From NCBI GenBank assembly GCA_951394045.1, contig OX595994.1, forward strand, positions 310,001 through 374,000: a stretch of 64,000 nt of DNA, in the 5' to 3' direction. The position numbers and the translations under genes are program-made. Shown here in pieces: positions 1 through 11,527 of the stretch. The notes under the pieces are model-generated. The model was given only the letters and a program-made list of their open reading frames with translations, was not told the origin of the DNA and did no database searches. Source of the stretch: Nitzschia sp. DOCU1. Its lineage: Eukaryota; Bacillariophyta; Bacillariophyceae; Bacillariales; Bacillariaceae. Position 1 is the first letter of the stretch; the number at the start of each line of letters is the position of its first letter.

Positions 1-587
1 GGAAATTGGGACTTATCGTCCAGTTGCGTTGAGGTCGAGATCGGAGAGATTTGCGGGAACCCTTTCAGTCCTGTGATAATTGATGTGGGAATGCTCACGG
101 CCGATCGGGCTGCCCCAATAACGGCACAGGGCAAATCTTCTTTGGTGGGGTCTCTCGAAGTCATTTGGATCACTTTATCGACCGCTACGATTTGTGACAA
201 GCTCGTATCAAAGCTTTCAAGTGTGAAGCGAATATCGCAACGCTCGTTCAAATCTCGAACTTCCTCGACGATTGTGCCATTGCCCGTATTCAAATGCTCA
301 ATGGCTAACGCAAGCGCCGCCATGCCCTGAAAGACGCCATTCGCCAAAGGAACGCGGTCAGGACTGAAGCCACTAAATGGCATGAGCATGGCCAGATTGC
401 AGAGGGGAATGTCACCATCTGACGTATTCCTGTACACCGAAATGCTCTGGATGCGATCCACACTTTCGGCGGTGGCCTTGAGTCGGTCGAGAGCTGGCAG
501 TGTCTTCAAAATTCCGACATTTGATTGGGAATTCGCCCCTCTCAGCAATAGCACCAACAACCATCCACCAACGAATCTATGCACCAT
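1..587 (-). CDS. Receptor-type ligand-binding protein (ANF_receptor / GABA-B receptor-like), partial
   Basis: Reading the minus strand from an ATG at 587 gives 195 uninterrupted codons to the left window edge, so the 3' part of the gene is missing. The first ~20 residues form a signal peptide (start MVHRF, then a Leu-rich core GGWLLVLLLRGANS). The rest resembles the N-terminal lobe of periplasmic-binding-protein type I / receptor-family ligand-binding domains. It has CNLAMLMPFSG, then an Ala-rich helix FQGMAALALAIEHLN, then CAVIGAARSAVSIPTS followed by FPQISPISTSTQLDD, the conserved 'G-S-S-x-hydrophobic / P-x-I-S' region of such domains. In diatoms these ectodomains usually sit on seven-TM class-C-like receptors or on large chimeric membrane proteins; the part that would decide lies outside the window. 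Family assignment is by motif recognition only. Confidence 0.7.
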   Translation of the reverse strand, partial: MVHRFVGGWLLVLLLRGANSQSNVGILKTLPALDRLKATAESVDRIQSISVYRNTSDGDIPLCNLAMLMPFSGFSPDRVPLANGVFQGMAALALAIEHLNTGNGTIVEEVRDLNERCDIRFTLESFDTSLSQIVAVDKVIQMTSRDPTKEDLPCAVIGAARSAVSIPTSIITGLKGFPQISPISTSTQLDDKSQF

Positions 588-1519
588 GGTGAGATATTGC
601 TTGGATTGTTGTTGATCAACAACTCTTCTCTCTCGAATGTGATTGCGATAGGTGAGACAGTGTACCGCGTATCGAAACACAGCCCCTGAACGTTGATGGG
701 CATCTTTGCAAGCCACGCTAATAAAAGGCGAAGGAAGAATCAACAATCCGAACCAAAGTTCAAGCAAGCCAAAGCTCGGGGGCAATTATTAACGCTACAC
801 TTCATGCAGTTTCAATACTCTCATGCTTCTTTTATCTTAGAGAATGCTCGATGACCTTGATAAGCCCTTGATTATTTTCATCGGACGTGGTCTCTAGAGT
901 GCAGTACTGTAGCATCTCGCATCGAGGCGTCCATTAACAAATGTTAATTGCCCTTTGATGATTCTTCAGAACCTTTCTAATTATAGGCAATGATTCTTCG
1001 GATGCCCGATATTGAACGACTTTTCACCCCGTCTATCATACCGGGATTTCATCATCAGCAAGGCCGCAGGACAACTATTCCGTTTCCTTCGACGATGACT
1101 TCTCCGTAACAGACCGCATACAATTGCTATTCCGACTACGACTAATGCTACTACCCTAGAGTTGCTAGCGCTACTAGAGCCCTACTCTAGCTAATAGGGG
1201 TAGATGTCTCAGTGTAATTCTTACATCCCCACTACGCGCGAAGCGTCTACTTCTCCCTAGTAGTATTGGCTGAACTGTGGTTCCTTGCTATCGGTTCCCA
1301 TAAGATAAATCATGCAAATTGCAAGCACCCCCAAGTTCTTGATCTAGCTACCTTGGGTCGACGTTCCAGCAAACGCCTCCTTTGGCTCTCGCAGGAATCA
1401 ACCACACCCTATTCACAGCCGCGGTACAAAATGACATCCATCGCAACAACACGCCCACAGACCAGGATGGATGTGAAAATAACAAGTTTACCAAGAATAG
1501 AGTAGAGCACGGCCCTGTT
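588..1519. other. Intergenic, 5' side of the receptor gene and 3' side of the 1520-2747 gene
   Basis: No convincing gene. The stretch is rich in CTAG/TAGTAG-type words around 1130-1265. A short plus-strand open frame (1266-1505) has no recognisable content and is probably chance. It should contain the promoter of the minus-strand receptor gene that starts at 587. Confidence 0.5.
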
Positions 1520-2747
1520 CTATAAAAAGATTCTCAAGATATTGAACATGCAAACTGCCAACAGCGCTTTTCGCCACCACTCTGTCTGGTGTTGCAGGTT
1601 TGCAAAAAATTGCGCGACGCTCAGGATCTTGCCGTGTTCTCCAACAGTTACAGTCCCCAGTTCATGAACGGAGCGGTATAGATATGTCATTGATGCAATA
1701 TTGGAAAGGCTGGTCAATTTTGCAAATAGTGTCCGCCGCCGTCTATGGTCAACTTCGTCCGGACTGTCGCCGTCCTCGTCCTCGTCCTCCTCCGGTGCTT
1801 CCTCCTCCTGCTTTGTTTGTAATTGATGCAATTCATCCACAACAAGCCCCTCGACGTGGTCCAATTGAAGACTAGAAAGGTCAAAGGTAAGACTGGATCC
1901 ATGCTCACGGCCTTTGGCTGCATCTTCGTAGCCCATATTGTAGAATCGTTCCAACATGGCTTTGTCCACGACTGGTTTCACTACAATTTTCTGTTTCTGT
2001 TTCCGCCGCTTCGGCCTTGGAATGTCAACTTTGATTTCGGCAGTGTACAAAAGACTTTGTACGCATAGAGCAATCAATAAAAGGAACACCCCCAAGGCTC
2101 CTCGATTGGATAGTCGTCCACGTAAAATAGGCACTTGCCTCTCCATGACCGTCCGGCTCCTATCGGCAAATTCTTTTGGCTTGATACTGCCTGACAAAGC
2201 ATCCGGGCCCGCAATAATTGCAATTAACGTAAGCAGCGAAGTGATCATGAGTGCTTTGAGAACACCATAGGAATACACCAAGTACACAAGCAACGACAGA
2301 ACCCCAAACACAACATGAGACAGTTTGAAAGGTGCCACATGGCGGGAACAGAGATTCAAATACTTGGACATTTTCTCTCGAACTCTAGGATCGTTTCGAA
2401 AAGTCTCGACTTGAGCGCGGTACGATTCCATAAACGATGCTTTGGCCAAATGCTCTGGCTTGAGTACCATGGTCGACTGAGATTTTGTCATGTGCACCAA
2501 GTACCGTTCCCTTTCTGTCAGAAACGCCGCCAACAAAAGGACAAAGGTCTGGGTGAGCCACCGACAACAAACAGCAGAAAGAGCCAAACAGTTCAAAAAT
2601 TCCATGGAACGAACCTATGTTGTAAGACGTCACGAGACCGAGTAGTCCATTGATGTCCGATCGACCGGTTCCAGTGACTTTGACTACCACCGAAGGCGGC
2701 ACCGTCACGTAGCCTCTAGGATCTCGAAGTTCTTCTTCGGCCCCCAT
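1520..2747 (-). CDS. Two-exon multi-pass membrane protein of unknown function
   Basis: Exon 1 is 2747-2615 and exon 2 is 2514-1520, joined across a 100-bp GT-AG intron (2515-2614). The junction restores one frame reading TSYNIERERYLVHM, giving 375 aa. The N-terminal ~90 residues (GYVTVPPSVVVKVTG, NGLLGLVTSYN, RYLVHM) look like a small SH3-like beta-barrel module that I associate with diatom proteins. A basic helix follows (YRAQVETFRNDPRVREKMSKYL), then hydrophobic spans (LSHVVFGVLSLLVYLVYSYG with the adjoining ALMITSLLTLIAIIAG, and GALGVFLLLIALCVQSLLY). After these come a long polar region with an acidic stretch (EEEAPEEDEDEDGDSPDE) and a last hydrophobic segment near the C-terminus. I recognise no enzymatic motif. 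A membrane or organelle-shaping role is possible but unsupported. Confidence 0.75.
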
Positions 2748-3269
2748 GTCGACTTATTCAAGCGTTGATGATTGTTAGCGTTGCCAATCTCTCTAGCTTT
2801 GGTGGCCTATTAGAACGGTTGGAATGGTTCTGTTGTCGTTTGACGAAAGCCTTCTCTTCTTGTGCTCTCACCATCCTCCTCCAAAATCTATGACCCCGCG
2901 TCGCGCCGGCGGGAAATGATGAGGAGGATGCTGACCGCGCACATCTCCAGGAGCGTCCGCCAGCAACGCGTGCATTCGCGACATGTGGCGCGCTGTCTGC
3001 CGGCCGGCGTGCGTTGGATGGAAGTCCTCCCTTCTTCGCGATCTTCGCATCGGAACCGGCCCCGACGGAACGCGTCGTTGAAAAGCTGCCAAGTGTTGAA
3101 TTCGATTTGCCATGGTGTGTCAGTCTCCACATCAAAAGATATCTTAGTGCCCAGAACGATACGGCTTGTTCTTCCTCCAGATCCAAAATTCCACGAAAGT
3201 TACCATGGCATAGTAGCTTTCTGTGAGGACTTTAAGTTTGTTGGTTTGGCATCGAGGACAGGAATCAGA
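2748..3269. promoter_or_regulatory. Divergent intergenic region
   Basis: This lies between two divergently oriented genes (starts at 2747 minus and 3270 plus) and probably holds both promoters. The plus frame of the 3270 gene stays open back to about 2862, so an upstream in-frame start (for example ATG 2916) cannot be excluded. That extension is Arg/Ser-rich and resembles no domain. Confidence 0.4.
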
Positions 3270-4235
3270 ATGGCTGTTTCGAGGATGATGTCGAACGGCC
3301 CTTTCCCGCGGCGCCGTGTAAGCGTCAAATTCATGATTCTATTGATGCTGACAGTGTTCCAAAACGCGACGACACTGTGCCTGAATCCAGTGACACACTC
3401 ATCGCGACTTCAACTGTTGACCGTTCGGCGATTGAAAGGAACTGATACCGACGAGGCCTTTCGTTGTGCAATGGAAAGCAACTTGACCAAACCCCTTCCT
3501 ATCATTGCGCGCCCTCCACCATCGAAGCACTCTAAGTTTCGTGCTCGGTTGCACAAGTTTGTCACCAAGTTTGAGAGGGCGATTCGGACTTGGATCATCA
3601 CGACTCCGTCTTTCTACGAACTCTTGAGAAACCAGGCCAAGACGCATCTCGTGGTGCGTCCTGGGATTAATGTTACTGTGGAATCGCTTGTAGACCCGAC
3701 TGGCCCACGCTGGGCCATTGCTGGACGCTCTATTGACTTGAGTGGTGTTTGGGTCCCGGTTGTTACTCCTGAGTTCAAGAAGGCGTTAAACTCCTATTTG
3801 ACAAGTTGTGGCCAAACGTACCTTCGGAGGACTGTAGTTCTCAACGCCCTTTCGTTGCAGAGGGAAGTCATTCGACAGATAAACCAAGGCCGAGAGCTAG
3901 AAATTGTCGCAATTAATCCAGTGGGCCAATGGAACCGGACCTTGATTGCATCCGGAGCTGACAAGGATCAGATCAACTTTACACCATTCCATCAACACGT
4001 GGTAGATCCAGAAGGGGAGAAGGTGCAGATTGAAGCGTGGTGGGAAAAGGCTGGAACGGTGCACCATAGTTGGTTGCGAGGCAACTCCAAGGTCCAAGGA
4101 GGAGAGTTTGAGACGTTACGTTATCTTGACGGTCAGGACATGTTGATTTGTGAGTCCATCTTTCATCCGCCAGGTGAACCCAAAGGATTTTCGCCTGCCC
4201 ACGTGGTCTGGCGCTTTAGCAGAGCGAATGGATAG
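3270..4235 (+). CDS. Secreted or membrane-anchored lipocalin/FABP-like protein
   Basis: The 321-aa protein starts at ATG 3270, chosen because it puts a signal-anchor (VKFMILLMLTVFQNATTLC) about 20 residues from the N-terminus. The open frame continues upstream without homology-like content. After a linker with a basic helix (about residues 85-120), the C-terminal ~170 residues read like a calycin beta-barrel. It begins with LSGVWVPVVTPEFKKALNSYL, the usual 'G-x-W' first strand and capping helix. A ladder of alternating strands follows (REVIRQINQGRELEIVAIN, NRTLIASG, VQIEAWWEKAGTVHHSWLRG, DMLICESIF). In this fold the barrel binds hydrophobic ligands; the ligand here cannot be told. The divergent neighbour at 1520-2747 has no evident functional link. 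Confidence 0.6.
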   Translation: MAVSRMMSNGPFPRRRVSVKFMILLMLTVFQNATTLCLNPVTHSSRLQLLTVRRLKGTDTDEAFRCAMESNLTKPLPIIARPPPSKHSKFRARLHKFVTKFERAIRTWIITTPSFYELLRNQAKTHLVVRPGINVTVESLVDPTGPRWAIAGRSIDLSGVWVPVVTPEFKKALNSYLTSCGQTYLRRTVVLNALSLQREVIRQINQGRELEIVAINPVGQWNRTLIASGADKDQINFTPFHQHVVDPEGEKVQIEAWWEKAGTVHHSWLRGNSKVQGGEFETLRYLDGQDMLICESIFHPPGEPKGFSPAHVVWRFSRANG

Positions 4236-6148
<1,913 letters not shown>

Positions 6149-6518
6149 TGGGCACTATGGGTAGATAAGTAGTGCTATCAAACGCAATGTGATACATAAG
6201 TGATACTAGTATGCAATTTGGGAGACTAGCAACTAACGCTAGCCAAGCAGAACATGCAACGGCTTCAATGTAAATCTTCTTCGACCAGGCAACGACTTGC
6301 CCCATGGGATCAGAATTCTATCCTCCCGTAGAGTGATTGCGTGCAGCCTGTGACATCGACTGCAATTCTTCGATTACACAAAGTGCTATTGCATCGTATC
6401 GATTGAGCACCTTCAAATGTGCATCGTGATGTTTCTTTGCCTCCATCCCATCCAAGCAAGCCCCAAGATTCAAACGCCTGTTGCGCTTCAGCAATAGCCA
6501 TGAATAGGGATGAGATTC
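6149..6518. other. Convergent 3' intergenic region
   Basis: Lies between the 3' ends of RUVBL1 (plus) and the 6519-7583 gene (minus). No gene or repeat is seen; it should contain both 3' UTRs and polyadenylation signals. Confidence 0.5.
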
Positions 6519-7583
6519 CTATTCCTCGGCCAAGGCCTGTCGCTCCAACCAGAGCTTGACATCGGACTGCTTCACGCCAATCCCGACAGATTTGGGAGGA
6601 CGATCGTCAAAGATTTCTTTGCCGTCTGCGCCGTAACGCGTGACAGGGGAACAGATCCAGCAGTCGCTGCAAATCACCAGGTCGGCAGTTTGAACGACCA
6701 TCAAGTCTTTGTTGCATCCCAAGCACTTTGTGAAGCAAATGCAGCCTTCCGACAGAGCCCGGAAGGTCGTAGAGGAACCAAGTAGGGGGAGAAACTTGCC
6801 TGGAGTAACTTCCACACGATCTTCTCCCTCGTAATCAACTGTAGTATTGGACGCAACGAATTCATCTGAGGATTCATCCGCCTTGAAGGCAGGGGCCGAA
6901 GCATTGAACATATTACGAAGAACCGAACTGCCCGAAGACGTGTTCGCTGTCAAGGCAGGGGCTGAAGCATTGAACATGCTGGCACTCGCCCGCTCTCGCT
7001 CCACCTCAGCTTCTATGAGTCTCATTTCCTTAAGCTGCAGATCCAAATCGACCAGGGAAATATCAAAGTCCGAACCACGATGCTTGATGTCCCCGCTAAA
7101 GTCCAGAGAAGCAGAGGAGGCTTCTCCTTCGATGGGTTCCAGAGCATGAAGACCCATGGGTCGACTAGGAGCTCCCCCCAAACGTTCCGCAACTTGCCAG
7201 CATAGAACTTCGAGGGACATTTCGTCAATCCCCAAGGAGTCCATACGTTGCAGCGGAGGGGCGTCCTTGCGATCACCACGGACATCCATCACGCCGATAA
7301 CGATATCCCTATTGTTGGGCTCCGGATCCAGCTCGTCGCCATTTTCGGAGGAAGTCAAGCTTAGACGCTGTGTGGGCAGTTGTCGCATGCTTTGACCTGC
7401 CAACTTCGCAAGCGAGTGTTGTTGTTTCCTAATCAACGAGCGAGTCGCCTCTAGATTACCACAGGGGATCAGCATTTGACGGGCACCCGTGCCTCGTTGT
7501 AAGCCCATTCGAGGTTTTCGAGGCGATAGCTGTTTTCGGAACTCCGTGGTGCCAGAAGCTCTTTCCATTTTAGTCCGTGGCAT
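6519..7583 (-). CDS. Uncharacterised protein with C-terminal Cys4 zinc-ribbon-like module
   Basis: 354 aa from ATG 7583 (MPRTKMERAS). The N-terminal two thirds are Ser/Arg-rich and probably disordered. The middle holds a short internal repeat in which MFNASAP occurs twice about 22 residues apart. A charged helix precedes it (DLDLQLKEMRLIEAEVERERA). The C-terminal ~85 residues contain a Cys-rich core CFTKCLGCNKDL...ICSDCWICSP, where two C-x2-C knuckles form a likely zinc ribbon. The tail GIGVKQSDVKLWLERQALAEE follows. I recognise this C-terminal layout (Thr/Ser-x-Phe-x-Ala-Leu, Cys pairs, 'GVG' tail) as a recurring diatom protein type without assigned function. No catalytic motif is visible. 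Confidence 0.7.
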   Translation of the reverse strand: MPRTKMERASGTTEFRKQLSPRKPRMGLQRGTGARQMLIPCGNLEATRSLIRKQQHSLAKLAGQSMRQLPTQRLSLTSSENGDELDPEPNNRDIVIGVMDVRGDRKDAPPLQRMDSLGIDEMSLEVLCWQVAERLGGAPSRPMGLHALEPIEGEASSASLDFSGDIKHRGSDFDISLVDLDLQLKEMRLIEAEVERERASASMFNASAPALTANTSSGSSVLRNMFNASAPAFKADESSDEFVASNTTVDYEGEDRVEVTPGKFLPLLGSSTTFRALSEGCICFTKCLGCNKDLMVVQTADLVICSDCWICSPVTRYGADGKEIFDDRPPKSVGIGVKQSDVKLWLERQALAEE

Positions 7584-9025
7584 TGTCGAAGGTAGGAGCT
7601 GCAAGAGGATATTACACCTTACAATCTTCGGTTATTATTCACTTTCGGAGGTGAAAAGATGAGATGACACCTTGCTACGCCTTTTGCAATAGGATTTATT
7701 TGTTGTTCTGCTCTTTCAAAGAGTGACGGTCAACAGGTACCGAATGCACCCCTCGCGGATTATCTTTTCTTTGCGATGATGGCGCCGTCATCATAGTGAC
7801 AACTACGGACGGTACGGTCGACTGTTCGCGAAGAGAATTAATTAATAGTACCTACAGATTCTACCGGGAAGTAAACCAAGACAAAACATCGCCATGAACC
7901 GAACTTCAATATGGCCCTAAAGGGCTTCAATATTGCCTATCCAGCGACTTGATTTAGGATTTATCGGTAGAAAATGTGAATTGGCAATAATTCTAAACCA
8001 CATTCCCAGATTTCAGCGAGAGGAGTTGTTAAACAATTTCACAACCGGGGATATCTGGATTCATAAGCACCGCAGAATCGCTACCTGGTAATTGTTTTTC
8101 TTATTTAAAGCCGTTCTTGGAAATCAATGGGACGTCAGTCACGCTTTCGCTCACAACACAAATAAAAACACTGCATGGCTCAAAGGTATGCTGTGTTGGT
8201 TCCCACATTCCCACATCAGCTCGCAAGTTTTCATCCTTGCTAGCAATAGCTCTGCCTCGTTCTTTGCGCTGACGCTGAGGGAGCTACCTAGACGTAGATA
8301 GTACCTTGCATGTGATGCTCATCACTATTACCTTCCAGTAATAGAGCAGAGGACTCGTACCACCACCACCACCAGCAGGTAATAGCTACTCGGCTCCTCT
8401 TCGTCTCCGGCGGCCATACGATCATGCCACCAATTCGTCGTGGGATTTCCCCTCGGTGCTGGCTATTACAAGCTGCCAAAGTGGCCCGTTAAAAAGAAGG
8501 TTAAGTAGTTTTCCGTTGTTGTGTCTTTGCCGAACCAAGATCGACCAAAGCAACCATTTCGACTACTCTGACTGCTATAGGCTTCAGTGCGATCTTTGAT
8601 CGTTTCATCGACAGTGTTGTGCTGATGTTTCACTACTATTACAAGTCAAAGCAGCAAAGAGTGGCTTTCGAACTTTAAAGCTACCTTGACCGCTCAAGAG
8701 CGGCCCGAACGAAAACCTAAAAGTAGAACGTTTGATGGATCCCCCGAACAGCAATGGAGCTATATAAGACAGCGTAGAATACGCACTATCCAGTCAGCAC
8801 CTACCTTACCTATCGAAGAGGATCGACCTCTTCGTTCGCCGGGGCGATATTGGCCCCCAAATTGTAGTAATAGGCTGGTAGGTAGCAGCTGTTGCCAAAG
8901 TAGTTGATAGTCGACGACGGATGAGGGGCGGATGACGCAAAACATGCACCCTCCTCTTATCGGCACCGTCGATAGCTCTATTGGGTCAGCCCCTCTGACA
9001 AACCAAAAGAACCCCAGGTTCCATA
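7584..9025. other. Long intergenic region without a supported gene
   Basis: About 1.4 kb with only short unconvincing open frames on either strand. It contains a simple CCA run (about 8360-8372, CACCACCACCACCAGCAG) and a TATA-like element (TATATAAG) near 8760-8767 with no coding sequence behind it. I see no tRNA or snRNA-like structure by eye. Confidence 0.45.
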
Positions 9026-10270
9026 CTATATAGAACAGGAAGGATCGCGGTACTTCAAGTGTACTTGATTGATCTTTGCCAGAAGGTCGTTGTCGATAGA
9101 GGCTTCATTGTCAAAAGGCGACAAGTTCGCTTTTAGTTGCTCCAAGGTCGTAGCGCCCACAAGGGTTGCTCCGAGTTTGGAAGTAAAGTGACGAGCCCGT
9201 ACAAAGGCGATGGCCAATTCGGCAGGTGACATGCCTGCTTCGTAGGCAATCTGAGTATATTCTTCAACCGCAGCCAAGGTTGTGGCCGATGCCGTTGCAG
9301 GAGACCACCTACGCATGTACTCGGGATACTTGACGAAGCGACTGGAAGGAGCTGGTTCTGTCGATTGCCCAGGAAGATATTTGCCACTTAAAAGCCCTCC
9401 GGCTAGTACAGACCAGGGAAGAAGGCCGATTTGATACTCGTCGCACATTTCGGCCAAGTCGCCCTCGAAACGTCGGTCCAACAAGCTGTACGAGTTCTGA
9501 ATTGTAGCCAACTTGTCTTGGATGCCGAATTTCTGACAAGCTTGGATCCACTGACATAGGCCAAGTGGGGTCTCATTACTCAGCCCAATATACCGAATCT
9601 TGCCATCTTGAATCAAATCCCTCAATGCTGACGCCGTTTCCTCGATCGGCACCTCATCATCTCGTTTCTTGGAATGATCGAATACTGTTTGCCCCCAAAG
9701 AGGTATGTAGCGATCAGGCCAGTGAACTTGGTACAAATCAATCCGATCCGTCTTGAGCCTCCGCAGCGAAGCCTCACAGGCCATTTTTACTGACGCCGCG
9801 TCCAACCGGGCATCCAGGGGTTTGGAGGGAGGCGTCTCATATCGTGCAGCAGCTACTCGAGACTTTCGTTGGTAGCCACAAATCTTGGAAGCAATCACAA
9901 GCTTGTCACGTTCTGACGGTCCAATGAGCTCCAAATAGTTGCCAATTATCGTTTCCGTCACCCCTGGTTGCCATTTGGGCGCCGTCAAAGGGACTGGATA
10001 GAGCTCGGATGTGTCCAAAAAGTTGATTCCCTTGGAGCGTGCATAGTCTATTTGCTCGAACGCATCTTGTTGCGTATTCTGAATACCGTATGTCATGGTA
10101 CCCAAACACGCTTCCGATACGATCAAATCTGTCCCACCGGGTGCTCTAGCACCCGCGATGTGAGACGAGGTGGCTGAGAGGGACCGAACATGATTCCGAT
10201 TCAACAGCTCCAGTGAAGATAACAGGAAGAGGAGACGTCGGTCATAGTACTTTGTTGATTCGGATCTCAT
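9026..10270 (-). CDS. Aldo/keto reductase (Tas-like branch), probably organelle-targeted
   Basis: 414 aa from ATG 10270 (MRSESTKYYDRRLLFLL). The same frame stays open another ~340 bp upstream, but that part is low-complexity and repeat-derived, so the internal ATG is preferred. The first ~35 residues are Arg/Leu/Ser-rich and suit an organelle pre-sequence. The AKR (beta/alpha)8 barrel starts at CLGTMTYGIQ and carries the tetrad residues: Asp and Tyr in GINFLDTSELYPV, Lys in KLVIASKICGY and His in DLYQVHWPD. LLPWSVLAGGLLSGKY and the C-terminal RARHFTSKLGATLVGAT form the NADPH phosphate-binding region. Similarity in layout to bacterial Tas (LGTMT, PLTAPKW) is clear. It should reduce aldehydes or ketones with NADPH; the substrate is unknown. 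Confidence 0.9.
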   Translation of the reverse strand: MRSESTKYYDRRLLFLLSSLELLNRNHVRSLSATSSHIAGARAPGGTDLIVSEACLGTMTYGIQNTQQDAFEQIDYARSKGINFLDTSELYPVPLTAPKWQPGVTETIIGNYLELIGPSERDKLVIASKICGYQRKSRVAAARYETPPSKPLDARLDAASVKMACEASLRRLKTDRIDLYQVHWPDRYIPLWGQTVFDHSKKRDDEVPIEETASALRDLIQDGKIRYIGLSNETPLGLCQWIQACQKFGIQDKLATIQNSYSLLDRRFEGDLAEMCDEYQIGLLPWSVLAGGLLSGKYLPGQSTEPAPSSRFVKYPEYMRRWSPATASATTLAAVEEYTQIAYEAGMSPAELAIAFVRARHFTSKLGATLVGATTLEQLKANLSPFDNEASIDNDLLAKINQVHLKYRDPSCSI

Positions 10271-11527
10271 GACTACAAAGCTGGCAATTGGATGACACTG
10301 TAACGTCGTGTCATTTGAGGCGGCAAAGAAGTGATAGGTGCCATTTTTGATGGGTGATGTGGATGCGGTGTGTTCGATTACGGCGATTCGAATGAATGGT
10401 TTGAAGGCCATTCGGACGAGTCGACTAGTGACTCGAATCGACTGGGTCTCACGACTCAGTACTACTCGCAGAAAGACTAGAATCCGGAAGAGAGCTAGTC
10501 TTGCGGAAGCGACAAGATCGTAAAGACTTCCGTCAAGACTCAGACTAGCTTCCGCAAGATCAAGAAACGCACGATCGCAAGATCGCAAGATTAGAAAGTA
10601 GATGCTCAAACGAGCTCATAATACGGGTAAGTACCAAACGTTCTACAAAGCAAGCCCATAACCTGTTTACGAACTGGTTATTTGAACAGCGGTGCCATCT
10701 TTCGTCTTGTCGTCATTGAGCGCGCCCCGCGACCGCTCGTACGCACGCGTTTTTTTGGATATCGACGACTCGACCTGATTCCAATTAGTCGGTGGTCTTC
10801 GCATCTCCATCGACGACTTGCCGCCTACCGCCCTGCGGGCACCAATGACGATCCCATGATCCTAAACCGTTGATCGATGCCCCGGTGCCAGCATTTTCGA
10901 TCGAAAGTTGTTACTCCCGTAGATAGCCTCTCTCCAATAATAGAGTAGCTAGTAGGAAAGGCAAGAAGTATTCACTACCGTACTCTAGAACGGGCCCAGC
11001 AAAGTCGGTGCTACTACAGCAGCATGGGACTTGTCTACTTCGCAACAGTTAGATTTTGCGGGCAGCTAGGAATAGCCTGCCGCCAACTCGTCATCACCAG
11101 ATGGTGCTGGTGTTGATGGGGTCGCCACACGATGTATCCATACGTTGGATACTTCCGCCGCCAGGGAATGCACCAAACGAAGGGAAACGTTACTAATCTC
11201 ACTTTCACGAGCATTAGCTACGGCAGTGCTCTCCATTTCACCACGTTAAACTTCTCGAAAAAGTGCGGACGCAATAAGTAAAATCTACCTAGATTTGGAG
11301 AATGCCAACCTTTTAAGCCTTAGGCACATTTCAGAAAAAGTAAGATCACAGCCAGAGAATCTTTCGTTCCTCCGACTTCTGCATTGGGCTATAATGAATG
11401 TTGGCTTCTAGGCCATCCGTGGTCGTAATACAATGATCCACAGCTTCACAAGGTCGCATCTGCCATTCCAGTTCAAAATGAGCTTTCTCGGAATGCATTG
11501 TCACATAAAATTGGATAACGAGAAACC
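10271..11527. other. Intergenic region with short repeats
   Basis: The part from about 10400 to 10600 is built of short interleaved direct and inverted words (GACTAG, GATCGCAAGATCGCAAGAT, CTTCCGCAAG), including a 12-bp inverted repeat. The remainder to 11527 has no supported gene. It should contain the promoters of the reductase (minus) and of the 11528 gene (plus). Confidence 0.45.
10499..10559. repeat. 12-bp inverted repeat (potential hairpin)
   Basis: TCTTGCGGAAGC at 10499-10510 is the exact reverse complement of GCTTCCGCAAGA at 10548-10559, separated by 37 bp. Related direct words (GATCGCAAGATCGCAAGAT) follow. The hairpin lies about 230 bp upstream of the reductase start codon. Confidence 0.7.

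Noticed and set aside
2385..2747. Separate 120-codon minus-strand gene
   Set aside because: Only its first 44 codons are real; they form exon 1 of the 1520-2747 gene and the rest is intron and wrong-frame exon 2.
2862..3269. N-terminal extension of the lipocalin-like gene to 2862
   Set aside because: Begins with GTG, is Arg/Ser-rich without domain character, and would bury the signal-anchor that follows ATG 3270 in mid-protein.
8360..8372. CCA run as a possible CRISPR or tRNA 3' end
   Set aside because: A simple trinucleotide microsatellite with no spacer structure or cloverleaf around it; CRISPR is not expected in nuclear diatom DNA.
8760..8767. TATATAAG as the promoter of a hidden gene
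   Set aside because: No open frame, snRNA- or tRNA-like sequence follows within a few hundred bases; noted only as an isolated TATA-like word.
10271..10609. Longer start for the aldo/keto reductase
   Set aside because: The extension translates repetitive intergenic sequence; ATG 10270 gives a plausible leader and normal length.
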